A stretch of DNA of 64,000 bases, from NCBI GenBank assembly GCA_038501625.1, contig JAZAYU010000018.1, positions 9,006,397-9,070,396 of the forward strand. Reading direction: 5' to 3'. This DNA comes from Corbicula japonica (taxonomy: Eukaryota; Mollusca; Bivalvia; Venerida; Cyrenidae). The notes under the pieces were generated by a model that was not told the DNA's origin, did not search any database, and saw only the letters and a list, made by a program, of their open reading frames with translations. This document shows, in pieces, positions 22,140 through 33,236 of the stretch (position 1 is its first letter; the number at the start of each line of letters is the position of its first letter). A program made the position numbers and the translations under genes.

Positions 22140-23650
22140 ATTAATCTGATATCCTTAGTTACCGTACAATAACCAAACTTATCAGTCCAATAACCGTAGT
22201 ATACTTGACAATTACATTGTTTACTGCCTAATAACCATAGTTATAAGTTAAAACCTTAGTTCTCTCCAATGCTTGGTTAGATAAATATGGATGTTTTCAA
22301 ATGGACTAAAAAAACATAGTTCTTGGTGGTAACTTTGGTTAACAGATGATTCCTAATGTTTTCTCAAAATGTTGTGCAAATGGAACAAATCTAGATCCTA
22401 GGTTTTATCTTGCAATTGTAATCTGTTCATGCCATGCAACTAATCCAGTATCTATAAATATCAACCCAAAGTTATAATATCAGTCCAAAAACCATAGTTA
22501 TTTGTTAATATTTACATTCCTATTGATTTCTTTGTTTAAATAAATGCAGTTCATTTTGCATGAACCGCATGACCCGTAATGACGTCAGTGACGTCATGGC
22601 TGTTACTATTGAAAACTCCCACGTATTACTTCCCCTTTTCACTTCATACTAATTTTTGAAAGCATTCGACTTAAGTTTATTTAAAGAAAAAATGAATAAA
22701 ATGTAAATATAAGTAATGATTCTTATTTTGGTGCGGTTCATGCAGATTGGACGTGCACGCGAGAGCTGGCAAATCCATAAAGCGCGCTAGCGCTTAATGG
22801 TCGCACCAAAATAAGAATCATTCCTTAATTGACAAAGACTATGGTTACCATCGTGTAACCACAGTTCTTGGTGAAAACCTAGGTCTTGGCCGATATCCAT
22901 AGTTATCTGGTATGCATATTGCACAATAATTCCAATAATATACAGTTATTTACTTATTAGCTGGGAAATATGCTGTGATATTGACCTAAAAAATTGTTAT
23001 TGACCGAGGCGATAGCCGAGGTCAATAACGATTTTTGCGGTCGATATCAACAGCATATTTCCCAGCTAATAAGTAAATAACTGTTTTATTACATGAACTA
23101 TAATAGTTATGTTTTAGAAATATTCAATTAAGACTAATTTCAAGTGGACTCTGTGCGGCATTACCAAGCTAATTTGAATGATAAATGGCGCGAAGTACAA
23201 CATCAACGGTAACATGACGTCATTAAAATAACTATGATTACATGAACTATAAATAATATAAAAGATGGAAACTTTCGCATTCTATTTATAGACAGGTCAA
23301 TATCAGCGAAAGCGGGTCAATATCTAGATTTATTGACTAGGTATTTTGGGGGTGTGACCAATCGCGTTGCATCTATTTATAGTTCATGTAATAATCATAG
23401 TTATTTGTTATAACATTAGTTCTCCACCGGGAACCATGGTTACTGCCAATAACTTTTGGTCTTTGGTCGGTAAACTGTAACTGTAGTAATGTTCTAAATG
23501 ATAACTATGGTTATTGTCGTAAAGTTAGGGTTTTACCAGTAACTGTGGTTTTTAAGCGGTAACCTAATTGTCAATAACTATGCTTTTTGGACGGTTATCA
23601 ATAGTTGATAAAAATAGATATAGGATTGATTGTGTAAACTGCTTACCATA
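22140..23650. repeat. Degenerate ACCATAGTTAT word repeat, left block
   Basis: Variants of 'aaccatagttattggt' and 'ataaccgtag' recur every 20-30 bp at 22140-22520, 22838-22950 and 23395-23610, interrupted by other elements. The start ('aatctgatatccttagttac') and end ('ttatcaatagttgataaa') match the block at 26340-26800 in direct orientation. It ends about 20 bp before the terminal BEN exon. Confidence 0.6.
22943..23093. repeat. Hairpin element of about 150 bp
   Basis: 'cagttatttacttattagct' at 22943 pairs with 'agctaataagtaaataactg' ending at 23093. An inner stem GTTATTGACC/GGTCAATAAC surrounds 'gaggcgatagccgag'. Related words, including a 'tattacatgaactataaata' inverted pair, continue to about 23393. 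Confidence 0.8.
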
Positions 23651-23669
23651 GGCACAATTTTTTTTTCAG

Positions 23670-25472
23670 GGCACCAGTAAAAGAGAACTTGCTGTTCTCT
23701 TTGAAGGGGACATGGATGTGTCTACTTTGATTCAAGAGCCACGTAGACAACCTGTGATGACAGATCACATGACAGAGGACCAATCAGACTGTGTTTTGCA
23801 GCAAGTTGAACTATTTAAGAACAAGAAAGTGAATGTCAGTGTTCAAACGGATCCAGTCATAGTGTTTAAATTCGACAAGGACGTCCAAGACTTTGAGAGG
23901 AATAAAAAATATCTTGAAATCCTTGTAACAGTAAACAAAATACATGAAACTTTAAAAAACATTACATATAGCCATCAGAATTCCCCTTCCATCAATAAAC
24001 CCAAGATCCCCCAGACACCCCATAATCTGTCAACCCAAGTGTGTAGCTCTGTCACTGTCCCTAGCATGAACAAATGTGATCAAATGAAGCCATTGAATCG
24101 AACTGTGAATACAATGACCCAGGAGCCCCCTATAAGACAACACACAGCCTCTGTCCAAAGGCAACATGGAAGTGATAATAACCATGTGGAACCTTACAAG
24201 AACATTTCTAATCAGCAGCCTCTGAATCTCACTTTGAAGAAAATTACCCAGGAGCCCCCTATGAGACAACCCACAGCCTCTGTCCAAAGGCAACATGGAA
24301 GTGATAATAACCACGTGGAACCTTACAAGAACATTGCTTATCAGCAGCCGCTGAATCTAAATGTGAAGACCCAGCAGCCCCCTATAAGACAACCCACAGC
24401 CTCTGTCCAAAGGCAACATGGAAGTGATAATAACCACGTGGAACCTTACAAGAACATTGCTTATCAGCAGCCGCTGAATCTAAATGTGAAGACCCAGGAG
24501 CCCCCTATAAGACAACACACAGCCTCTGTCCAAAGGCAACATGGAAGTGATAATAACCACGTGGAACCTTACAAGAACATTGCTTATCAGCAGCCGCTGA
24601 ATCTAAATGTGAAGACCCAGCAGCCCCCTATAAGACAACCCACAGCCTCTGTCCAAAGGCAACATGGAAGTGATAATAACCACATGGAACCTTACAAGAA
24701 CATTGCTTATCAGCAGCCGCTGAATCTAAATGTGAAGACCCAGGAGCCCCCTATAAGACAACACACAGCCTCTGCCCAAATGCAACATGGAAGTGATAAT
24801 AACCACGTGGAACCTTACAAGAACATTGCTTATCCGCAGCCGCTGAATCTAAATGTGAAGACCCAGCAGCCCCCTAGGCAACAAACAACTCAACTGGAAA
24901 ATGTATTGGATGAGCAATTTACTGACAACACAGGAAGCTCATTGTTAGCTGACTTGTTAACAGTGTGTGAAATTTTGCCAACATCAAATACAAGTGAAAG
25001 TAGTGAATTTTTAACTGCTACACCACTCACACCTACTCAGCCCCTACAAACTATTTCACCAGACATGCTTAGGCAAATAAGTTCTGAAGTTCAAAAAACA
25101 CCAACAAATTTCCCAAATAGACCATTATTTGAAATTGGGTGTTGCACGGACATTCTGTCAGTGCCCAAAGAGGCAAATGTGACAGTTAGCAAAGATTTAA
25201 GAAATAATGTACGAATGAAGCATGGACATTCTCCCTCATCGTTTGGATGGCAGCTTGCTAGAGCACTATTTTCGGATGATGAATTGGACGGAAAAAATTT
25301 TCATGGTCGTGGAAGAGCTCCACTTTCGCCACGAAGAAGAGAAGCAATAAAACTATGTATTGAATCATGTTATCCAGAACGGACTGATTTACAACCTTTT
25401 GTAGATGGCATAAATGCTGGTATAAGAAATTTACGAAGAAGGAAACTGTCAAATTTAAGATTTGAATTGTAG
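23670..25472 (+). CDS. BEN-domain protein, terminal exon (tandem repeats plus BEN domain)
   Basis: Acceptor ttttttttcag at 23669, then 600 codons to TAG at 25470-25472, in phase 0 with the preceding exons. From the exon start, residues 1-145 are mixed and probably disordered. Residues about 150-397 are six tandem repeats, consensus start TQEPPIRQHTASVQRQHGSD, at 24117, 24246, 24369, 24492, 24615 and 24738; the first is 43 residues and the others 41. A partial seventh starts at 24861. Residues about 523-600 (25236-25469) match the BEN fold: FGWQLARALFSDDEL, PLSPRRREAIKLCIESCYP and GINAGIRNLRRR. BEN domains bind DNA and recruit repressive chromatin factors, so a nuclear transcriptional role is inferred. 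An internal ATG at 23712 is not needed as a start. AATAAA at 25716-25721, inside a repeat, is a possible poly(A) signal. The ortholog is not identified. Confidence 0.88.
   Translation, partial: GTSKRELAVLFEGDMDVSTLIQEPRRQPVMTDHMTEDQSDCVLQQVELFKNKKVNVSVQTDPVIVFKFDKDVQDFERNKKYLEILVTVNKIHETLKNITYSHQNSPSINKPKIPQTPHNLSTQVCSSVTVPSMNKCDQMKPLNRTVNTMTQEPPIRQHTASVQRQHGSDNNHVEPYKNISNQQPLNLTLKKITQEPPMRQPTASVQRQHGSDNNHVEPYKNIAYQQPLNLNVKTQQPPIRQPTASVQRQHGSDNNHVEPYKNIAYQQPLNLNVKTQEPPIRQHTASVQRQHGSDNNHVEPYKNIAYQQPLNLNVKTQQPPIRQPTASVQRQHGSDNNHMEPYKNIAYQQPLNLNVKTQEPPIRQHTASAQMQHGSDNNHVEPYKNIAYPQPLNLNVKTQQPPRQQTTQLENVLDEQFTDNTGSSLLADLLTVCEILPTSNTSESSEFLTATPLTPTQPLQTISPDMLRQISSEVQKTPTNFPNRPLFEIGCCTDILSVPKEANVTVSKDLRNNVRMKHGHSPSSFGWQLARALFSDDELDGKNFHGRGRAPLSPRRREAIKLCIESCYPERTDLQPFVDGINAGIRNLRRRKLSNLRFEL
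24117..24890 (+). repeat. In-frame minisatellite of 123-bp units in the BEN gene
   Basis: Six complete units and one partial unit inside the terminal exon. Units 2-6 are exactly 123 bp, and nucleotide identity is very high even at silent sites. Units 3 to 6 alternate between PIRQP and PIRQH and between TQQ and TQE. This implies that a 246-bp dimer was the latest unit to be amplified. Confidence 0.92.
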
Positions 25473-25509
25473 GCTTAGAATTAAGAAAAGCAGTTTTAGG
25501 TCTGTGCAT

Positions 25510-25738
25510 TAATCTTTTCCTCCATAAATATGCATTTTGAAATTTTTCACCAGTGCTGATCCAGATTATATGGCACATCCATGCCATCTGATCTGGATCT
25601 GCACTGGTGGCATCTTGATCATAAATAACCTGATGAATGTTAAAGCAAACATTGTAGATCCTGATCGGAAGACGCAACATGCTGGCTTATCTGGATCTAC
25701 AGTGTTCTTCCTCACAATAAAGGAGAAAATGGTTAATC
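25510..25738. repeat. GATC-palindrome element, full copy
   Basis: Begins TTAATCTTTTCCTCCATAAA and ends AAAGGAGAAAATGGTTAA. Both inner palindromes are present. It starts about 40 bp after the BEN stop codon, so the gene's 3' UTR probably runs into it. Confidence 0.8.
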
Positions 25739-26169
25739 TCAATGTCACGTGGTTTTTGACGTCATTTTTTGTATTATGGCAAAAACTAAACTCGTCAATT
25801 GAAATACTGATAAAATTTTTATCATTCGGTATTTATCCCAAATCACAGACAAAAGTAGACACAAGGCAACAAGAGTATTTGGTAGTTATTAAGTTTCCCC
25901 TTAAAATGCAACAATTTTGTTGAAACTGGTGATCTTATAAAATATTTACAAGATATTGTAAATTTGAATGTATATTCTTGCTGTAGTACAAAAAATAACC
26001 TCACAAACCATGTGGACTACCCACAATGAATGGGTTTTTTTTGCCATATGAAATATTTCACATGAATAATTGTTTGTATTGAAGAAAACAAGATGAAAAA
26101 CAGTATGTTTCATTTAAATTATTATATATGAGAATCAAATAATTTAAGTCTGTTGGACAAAGATTATTT

Positions 26170-26265
26170 TATAAACCTTGTTTTTCATTTCGCCAAGGTA
26201 TTGTACTTTGACCGAACAGTTATATTAACCTTGTATTTCGTTTCGTCAAGGTTAAAGACTTGCAG
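26170..26265 (+). repeat. Short direct repeat, AACCTTG...CGTCAAGGT type
   Basis: 'aaccttgtttttcatttcgc' followed by caaggt, and 'aaccttgtatttcgtttcgt' followed by caaggt, lie 53 bp apart. Each can also form a small AACCTTG/CAAGGT hairpin. Confidence 0.6.
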
Positions 26266-26339
26266 ATGCTAATTTTTGCCACAATTTTTGATAATTCACA
26301 AAGAGCTCCTGGCCAAGAAACTTATAATAATGAAATTTT

Positions 26340-26800
26340 ATCGCACAATCTGATATCCATGATTACCGACCAATAACTGATGATATTGTTCTGATTTCAT
26401 AGGATTACTAGGGTAACTGCCCAATATCTATTGTTAATGGTGAAAACATGAAATATACGATAAACATAGCTATTATCCAAAACTAGGAGTTACTGGTGCA
26501 ATACTTACTCTGGATATTGCCGAACACTATAGTTACCAACTGAAAAATCATAGCACTCAGGGGTTAACTATGGTTCTAGGACAATATCTAAGGGTATATG
26601 CAATATCTATGGTTGTAGTAATTATAATAATTTAGCATTTATATGGACATTAACATTGGTTACCGGCTAAGAACCAATAACTACCAATAACTGGTTACAT
26701 ACTAATCATCACTTACCTAAGCTTTCAGACCGATATCAATAGTTACTGGTTGATAAATATAGATATTCTATTATTTGTGCAAACTTCTTGCCAAACAGAT
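26340..26800. repeat. Degenerate ACCATAGTTAT word repeat, right block
   Basis: Same family and orientation as 22140-23650. It starts 'aatctgatatccatgattac' and ends 'tatcaatagttactggttga'. It is shorter and lacks the nested hairpin elements. The two blocks bracket the terminal BEN exon. Confidence 0.55.
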
Positions 26801-26942
26801 AAAATGGCAAGATGGATATCGACTTCTCCCTTAATTTAGCTATGAGAGAAGTTATTTTGTATAGACTATATAGGGAAAGAATACTGTTGAATGCAAACTT
26901 ATCCATGATTTCCCTGATTTGCAAGTCTAGTTATCAGGGCTG

Positions 26943-27079
26943 AAGGTTATAAAGCCGAGATTGGAAACCACTCTCAAATCTCAAGAATCTGATTGGCTGA
27001 AATGGCAACTAGTCGCCATTTCAGCCAATCAGATGCTTGAGATTTGAGACTGGTTTCCATGCTCAGTTTTATAACCTTG
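26943..27079. repeat. 137-bp hairpin (MITE-like palindrome)
   Basis: The arms are complementary across almost the whole element. The inner stem TGATTGGCTGAAATGGC / GCCATTTCAGCCAATCA is perfect around an 8-base loop. The outer parts ('aaggttataaa' with 'ttttataacctt', 'ggaaacca' with 'tggtttcc') extend the fold. The word 'cttgagatttgagactggt' also occurs at about 16955 and 17845, so pieces of the family lie elsewhere. Confidence 0.85.
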
Positions 27080-28524
27080 GGCACTGGTATCTTTGAAACA
27101 GTAACTTTATAACTTGACAAGCACACTATGTCATGATTTGCAACTGATGTCCCAACACATGTCCCGAAATTATATGCAAATAATGGTACAAGGTAAATGA
27201 TGTAGTTTACTCTACTAGTTATTATTTAAAAAACTTACTACCAAATGCAATTAAATGTTCATCTGTATGTGATGATGTCATAATTTTTGAATGCACAAAC
27301 ATGTTGTTTCGTCAATCCAAGATCATGTTGATGCACTATTTTTACTGAGTTCTGCAGAATCTTTTAGAATTCAGCAACATTTTTGAAACAAAACTAGCAG
27401 GGAAAGTTTATCAGCAGAATGTTAAAACTAATTTATTGTTTATTTGACATCTCATAGAAAAAGCTCTTCATTTCTGCACCTCAATGCCTTTGTAGTTGCA
27501 GATTGCTGGTAAACTGTTAAACATAAATTGTTGTTGAGAAAACAGACAAAAAATGGAACAAGATTCATGTCACACAACAAAGCACCCAGACTAACCTCAT
27601 TCTGTAATGTTGTTTTTAAAGTGAACATATAGATAAACGTTAAAGTTGTGTTATTCACACAACAATGGCATTAAATTACGAAGCCCATGTCAAGGTTTCT
27701 TAGTATTTCCAAATTTAAATCAATTTCTTCAAGAAATTTTGACTCATTAATCAATTATTTGCCCGATTTTGCAACACTTGGCAATAGTTTTTTTGCTAAT
27801 TATTTTCCATTACCTTGTAAATATTTTATATATTTATTTCAATATTGACTGATGACATATTTGCAGAAGATGTGGATTTGTATTATCTTAGACTAAAAAT
27901 TTAACTTGTAAGAAATAACATTTTCTCAGAAAGATTTCCAAGATGCGTATGTGATTGTTACATCACACACTAAACTGTGGTATCATTTCATTCTGCAGTT
28001 CTGAATTTTTATCACAAAACGAAATATTTATGCAGACACAAATTCTGGAAGTTTTGTTATTCTTAAAAAAACATTGTGAATTTTACATACCTCAAAATTC
28101 ACTAATTCAGACCCCAACCGCTTCACAAAATATAATGATACCACAGTTAACAAGATATTGATAAGGACTAAGTGTATATATTGAATTGTTATGAACATTT
28201 TAAGATGTCTTAATATTTTTGTTGCTAATTAAAGTCTATTTTAACATCAGTGTCCTTCTTTTGTTTTATTGGAACTGTGATCCTTTTTATTAACATTAAA
28301 CATCCTAAGAAATGGGACTGTTCTTCTGTTTACGTGTATGACATTACTATCCATAATACACTTGCATGTAACAAAAAAGTAAGTGTCTCTCTAATATATT
28401 TCAATGGGAGGTCGATCACCCTTTATGCAGTTCATAACTTCTTACAACTTAATAAGTATTTTGAGAAAAAGTCATGTTTTGATGATGAAACTGAACACCA
28501 AGTTTTATGTTGAAATTTTTAATA

Positions 28525-28640
28525 GTTTCAAATTTAAGTGCATATTTAGCTTACTAGAAAATTTAAAAGAAACATGAAAAATACTTAAATAGTATTTGTA
28601 GCATAATAATGGATCCTGTTGGTAATGGTGAATATATATT
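28525..28640 (+). repeat. Diverged direct repeat, copy 1
   Basis: Words 'aagtgcatatttagcttact', 'tagtatttgtagca' and 'atggatcctgttggtaatg' match 29650-29735 in the same order. The DNA after both copies, with C- and G-runs such as 'tgggccccattccctgctg', resembles a degenerate repeat and not a gene. Confidence 0.5.
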
Positions 28641-29083
28641 CCAATTTTTGTGACAGTCTTAAGTTGATTCAAAGTTGGGGGACCCAGTCAAAATTTTGGG
28701 TAACACATAGTTTTATTGAAAAGTTGGCATTACTTAATATGATTTTAGGACAGGGTTTGGAAATTTTCGGGAGCTATGGTGGGCCCCATTCCCTGCTGAA
28801 AATGTTTTCTCAGAAAAAATTACCCTCTAATTGATTTATTTGTAAATCTAAAGCTACAAAATATACTAGCTATTATAATCAGTGGTGGAAAACAGTGTTA
28901 TGAGTGTGACACTCTAAAGTCAAAACATGCATATATGACTTAAAATCCTCTTTTTTGTCTTTTGTGTTAACACAACACAAAATTCCCCTTTCAAAGGGTA
29001 TGGTTACCTGTCCCCAATAGTTGTCTAGTGCCCTGTAGGAGAATTATGGGTCTTATTGGTAAGGATGTTGAGGCCAGGGGTAT

Positions 29084-29087
<4 letters not shown>

Positions 29088-29130
<43 letters not shown>
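29088..29130. repeat. (TA)n microsatellite, left block
   Basis: About 20 TA dinucleotides ending exactly at the MITE at 29131. Confidence 0.9.
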
Positions 29131-29131
<1 letters not shown>

Positions 29132-29509
29132 TAAGAAATGTGGTAAGTTACGGGTCTAATTTCGATATTACACCTTTATGTGAGGTGCTATAAAGTAATG
29201 GGGTATATATGGTACCCCGTAATTTTCAATGCCATTTCTATGCATATTCGGACTTCTTAAGTACGATAAACTTTATTCCCGTAACACGGTTTATTATCGA
29301 AATTTATTTTCGGTCTATAAAAAAAACCCGAAATTTTTTTTTATCATAAACCAAATTTTTATATTACAGCTTATAGTACTTACAAGGTCAGATAGTGCAT
29401 AGAAATGACATTTAATTAGCGGGGTACCATATATACCCCGTAACCTTTATAGAACCTCACATATAGGTATAATATCGAAGTAAGACCCGTAACTTACCAC
29501 ATTTCTTAG
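29131..29509. mobile_element. MITE with about 110-bp inverted ends, inserted at TA
   Basis: Starts CTAAGAAATGTGGTAAGTTA and ends TAACTTACCACATTTCTTAG. The inverted match continues through 'gggtatatatggtaccccg' and 'gccatttctatgca'. TA flanks both sides, the target of Tc1/mariner-type transposases. The TA-rich neighbourhood hides the exact target-site duplication. No coding capacity. Confidence 0.85.
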
Positions 29510-29566
29510 TATATATATACAACCCCTGATTAAGGTTTATTACAGAGACCCCATATCTGACGATAT

Positions 29567-29571
<5 letters not shown>

Positions 29572-29612
<41 letters not shown>
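29572..29612. repeat. (TA)n microsatellite, right block
   Basis: A second run of about 20 TA units, 62 bp beyond the MITE. Confidence 0.9.
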
Positions 29613-29614
<2 letters not shown>

Positions 29615-29649
29615 CTACCTGAAATATATATCTTAGAAAGTTTCAATAT

Positions 29650-30170
29650 TATGAACTTAAGTGCTTATTTTGCTTCACACAACATTTAAAAGTATTTGTA
29701 GAGTTAAGGATCCTCTTCGTAATGATGCAAATGTTGATGATGAATTATATACTTCTCAGTGTTTTTTTATGCCAAATATTTGGAGAAATTGGGCTCCATT
29801 CCCCCCTCAAAATAGTATATATTTTTCCCCCACATCCAATAAAAAATTCCGCCTTTGCTGGAGTCTGTTACGGACGGTTCAATTTGTTCTGCTAAAGTGT
29901 AAAATGGTGATAGTGAAAATGATAGTGAAGATGATAAATCTTATTTTTATTCTGATGCAAGAAAATTCAACTCTGGGAAGTATGAGGCAAGATTTACTTG
30001 GTTGTACTACAGCACAAGATCAGTGGAAGTTTGTTTTGTTGTGTTTGACAGCTGCAAGTATCTTCCAAATATTCCCCCCTATCCTTTGTTCGTGTCGCAA
30101 TTTTTCCCCTCCAAAGGGCTGCGACCCCCTTTCCCCCAAAAGTGAAAAAAAAAACACTGCTTCTATAAGT
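29650..30170 (+). repeat. Diverged direct repeat copy 2 and pyrimidine-rich unclassified repeat
   Basis: The first 85 bp match 28525-28640. The rest has C-runs ('ccattcccccctc', 'atattcccccctatcc', 'ccccctttcccccaaaag') and one open frame of 170 codons with no recognisable domain. I read it as degenerate repeat sequence. Confidence 0.4.
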
Positions 30171-30374
30171 TAAGTAAACATATCAGAATCACATGAAATA
30201 ATAAAATCTCAAACAAGGATTGGCATCATCACGCCATTCAAACACACACTGCTAAGTTTTTCTGAACAAAATCATTATTAAATTAAGACACAAGACATTT
30301 TTTTTTAATATTTATTATATTAATATGAAGAGATGAAAATTTTAGTTTTAAAAATCATAGTCTCGACTGCATAT

Positions 30375-30490
30375 TCCTTACACCATTGATATGGCTTTTA
30401 TCACATGGGTGAAATGTTTTAGATCCAGATCAGCCATCTCATTCATGTTGTCGGATCAGGTTCTACAATATTCACTTTTGTATTTTTAAA
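30375..30490. repeat. GATC-palindrome element, half copy
   Basis: 'gttttagatccagatcagcc' and 'gtcggatcaggttctac' remain. The right half is lost. Confidence 0.55.
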
Positions 30491-30739
30491 CTGAACCAAC
30501 TGGTCCAGTGTATATCCAGTTAAATTTGTATTCAGTCGTCGTTGCACTGACATCGTTAAAAAAAACAAATCAATGTAACAGCAAAATGCAGTTCAATATA
30601 ACTTTTCCAAAATAATAATTTCATTTTACATACATAACAAAACGCAAGAACAGTCAAGAAAAAAAAGTAGACCACTATATTCCCTTTAATTCTACTTCTA
30701 TTAATTCACAAAAAACGAGGCAACACAAAACCTTATTTT

Positions 30740-30946
30740 TACCCTTTCCTCCAAAGACACGCCTTTACTGCATGGGCTAACAGTTTAGATTTAGATCAGA
30801 TGACACTTCTGTGCAATCTGATCAGGATCAGCACTGTTTGATTTATGATTCGTTAAGTTATTTCTGACCAAAAAACAACCAGTGCCCTGATCTGGATCTA
30901 CACTGCTCGCACATGCATAAAAATGTGTATAATTGGCGGAAAGGCT
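30740..30946. repeat. GATC-palindrome element, full copy
   Basis: Begins ACCCTTTCCTCCAAAGAC and ends AATTGGCGGAAAGGCTTA, with 'gtttagatttagatcagatg' and 'cctgatctggatctacactg' inside. Confidence 0.75.
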
Positions 30947-31424
30947 TATATGATCACAAGTATATTGATCTTGACAAGAAAATGATGTGTTATTTATAAA
31001 GAACGTACAATAATAAGAGAGAATTCAACATTTGTCACCCATTTATGCGACTAGAAAATTTAAGGTCAAAACATTTTAAGTTACAAATATAAAAAAAACT
31101 TTACTTATTAAAGTCAAAAGAACACACAATATTGTTGCCAGTTTCAAGTAGGCATTTCAATTTATGTAATGTGATATTTAGTTTTTGTGAGTTTATTAAG
31201 TAGATTTTGGGGAATTTTTAGATCTTGTTATTGCTCTTTGGTGCTCAAACATGTCATGGAAAACATGCATGACAAAATGCAAAATAGATACATTTATCAG
31301 TGTAAAGTTACACTGAACGACATTGTCATTATTAACATTTTTAGTTTAATACGAATGTGCAATAATAAATGAAGACGGCCCTTAAGATGGCATGTACAAC
31401 ATATATGATGCTGCTGTGTGCAAA

Positions 31425-31565
31425 TCCATTACACCATTCATATGACTTTATTCACATGAGTGAACAGATTAAGTCTAGATCTGCCCTTGCATCCGTGCCG
31501 GATGATCAGGATCCAAACAACTCACATTTAGTTTCATTAGGTAATTTTTTACCAAGAAGCTAACT
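31425..31565. repeat. GATC-palindrome element, half copy
   Basis: 'gattaagtctagatctgccc' and 'ccggatgatcaggatccaaa' are recognisable. The adjacent sequence 'attacaccattcatatgact' also occurs in variant form near 30390. Confidence 0.5.
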
Positions 31566-31910
31566 GTGAATTAAGTTTGCAGTATGACAGTAATATTTTG
31601 ACAGTTATCTATTGCAGCTATTACATATTTTATTTATTAAGTGTGTAATGAAACATGTTTTGTACATAAGTTCACAACAGTAACAATATTTCCTAGAAGC
31701 CTGATTTTTTAAAACCTTCATAACAAAGGTTGATTTCCCAACATACAGAATTTTTAACCTGTATTACTCAATAATAGACAATTACTTTAATATAAAAGTC
31801 AGACACTTGCTGTCATTTATAACTCTCTCAGACAATCATATCTCTCAGATATCTAGTGGCTTACTTATAAACAATGTTCCACGAGTTTGAAAATACTTTA
31901 TAATTGCAGT

Positions 31911-32624
31911 TAAGGAATTACCACAATCCTCCCAATCGTGTTCATCTATAAAAAGAAAATTATAAAAATCTCAATATTTAACGGCAACATGCCGTTAAAT
32001 GAAAATTTGCACAAATGTATGTTATTAATGTATTTTTATTTTGCAGATGGTAAGACACGTTAGAACAGTAAAGGAAAAAACGAGACCTTAAAATTACCTG
32101 AACTTCTATTTACATAAATTCACAAAAACTAAAAAACACAAAATATCAGTTTAAATGCCCACATGAGTAATATGATACTGACAACAATTTATTGTGTCTT
32201 CATGACTTACATAATTATGTAAACTTTACGAGATATTGGTAAAAATGTGTTTGACCTTCAATTTTCTGGTCACTTCCTGGTCGTGGAAATGGATGACAAT
32301 CACTGGTGTCTCTTTAAGTAGTTAAAAGTTTTTACAAAGAACACAAGATTTTCTTGTCAGTAACATTGCACTCACGTGGAAATTCAAAATTCTGGTTTCT
32401 ATCGCTTAGGTGTTTTGAATTTATGTAAATAGAATTTTAAGAAATTTTAAGGTCTAGCTTGTTTTTTTATTATTCTAACATGCCTTACTGTATGCAAAAT
32501 CAAGATATATTAGTAACATTCATTTCTGCAAAGTTTCATTGAACGGCATTTTGCCATTATTGAGATTTGGATAACTATCTTTTTAGCGATGAATAGAATT
32601 GGGAGGAGTGTGGCAAGCCCTTAA
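31911..32624. mobile_element. Long-TIR foldback element flanked by TTAA, copy 2
   Basis: Same family as 19080-19766. It starts TTAAGGAATTACCACAATCC and ends GGAGGAGTGTGGCAAGCCCT before TAA, with inverted arms of about 200 bp. The centre 'ttgaccttcaattttctggt' and 'cgtggaaatggatgacaatc' is shared with copy 1. A 'ttgcagATGgtaag' stretch in both copies mimics a splice acceptor and donor but is just arm sequence. Confidence 0.85.
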
Positions 32625-33117
32625 AGCATGTATAAAAATATAGACCAATAATTGACATATTGGGACATAAGTTCCATCGGACAGCAGACAAAATGTGATC
32701 CAGTACTCTATTTTTTGACTCTCCAAGAAAAGCCACTCAAAAATTTAAAACCAATCTGATTGAAGGAATTTATATCACTGGCTACATGTTATAATACTTA
32801 AGGAGCCAATAAATGGTTTACAAAGACCCAGGGTTTTCACAAGCTGTTGAATCTCAAGGGTCTTTTTGATCAATTTATACTTCAAGGGAATCTGCTGATT
32901 ATTGGACAAAGTACACCTAATTTAAGGAAAAAATGCCCCTTCAGCTAAAAATCATGGGAGTCAAAATGAGACTTTCTGGAAATTTTAAGTCAAAGGGTCA
33001 TCTCCCAGGTCAAATGGAAACCCTGAGACTAACAGTTTTAAAAAAGCATTTTAGATACAACACAAGTCATGAAACTAAGAAGCTTATTAGCATTTTATAT
33101 TAATAACACTTACTATT

Positions 33118-33236
33118 ACACCATGCTGCCTGCCACTGAACTTTGTAGATCCTGATCAGAATGCACAGATGTAAAAGATCAGACTCTACACTGGCAGCCA
33201 ACCTGATATAATATGTATCTAGTAGAGTCCATGGTT
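33118..33236. repeat. GATC-palindrome element, half copy
   Basis: 'tttgtagatcctgatcagaa' and 'agatcagactctacactgg' remain of the right half. Confidence 0.5.

Noticed and set aside
24030..24314. 94-codon antisense frame opposite the BEN exon repeats
   Set aside because: A shadow of the coding repeat on the plus strand.
29661..30173. 170-codon plus-strand frame
   Set aside because: No domain, pyrimidine-run composition, partly a copy of another repeat in the window.
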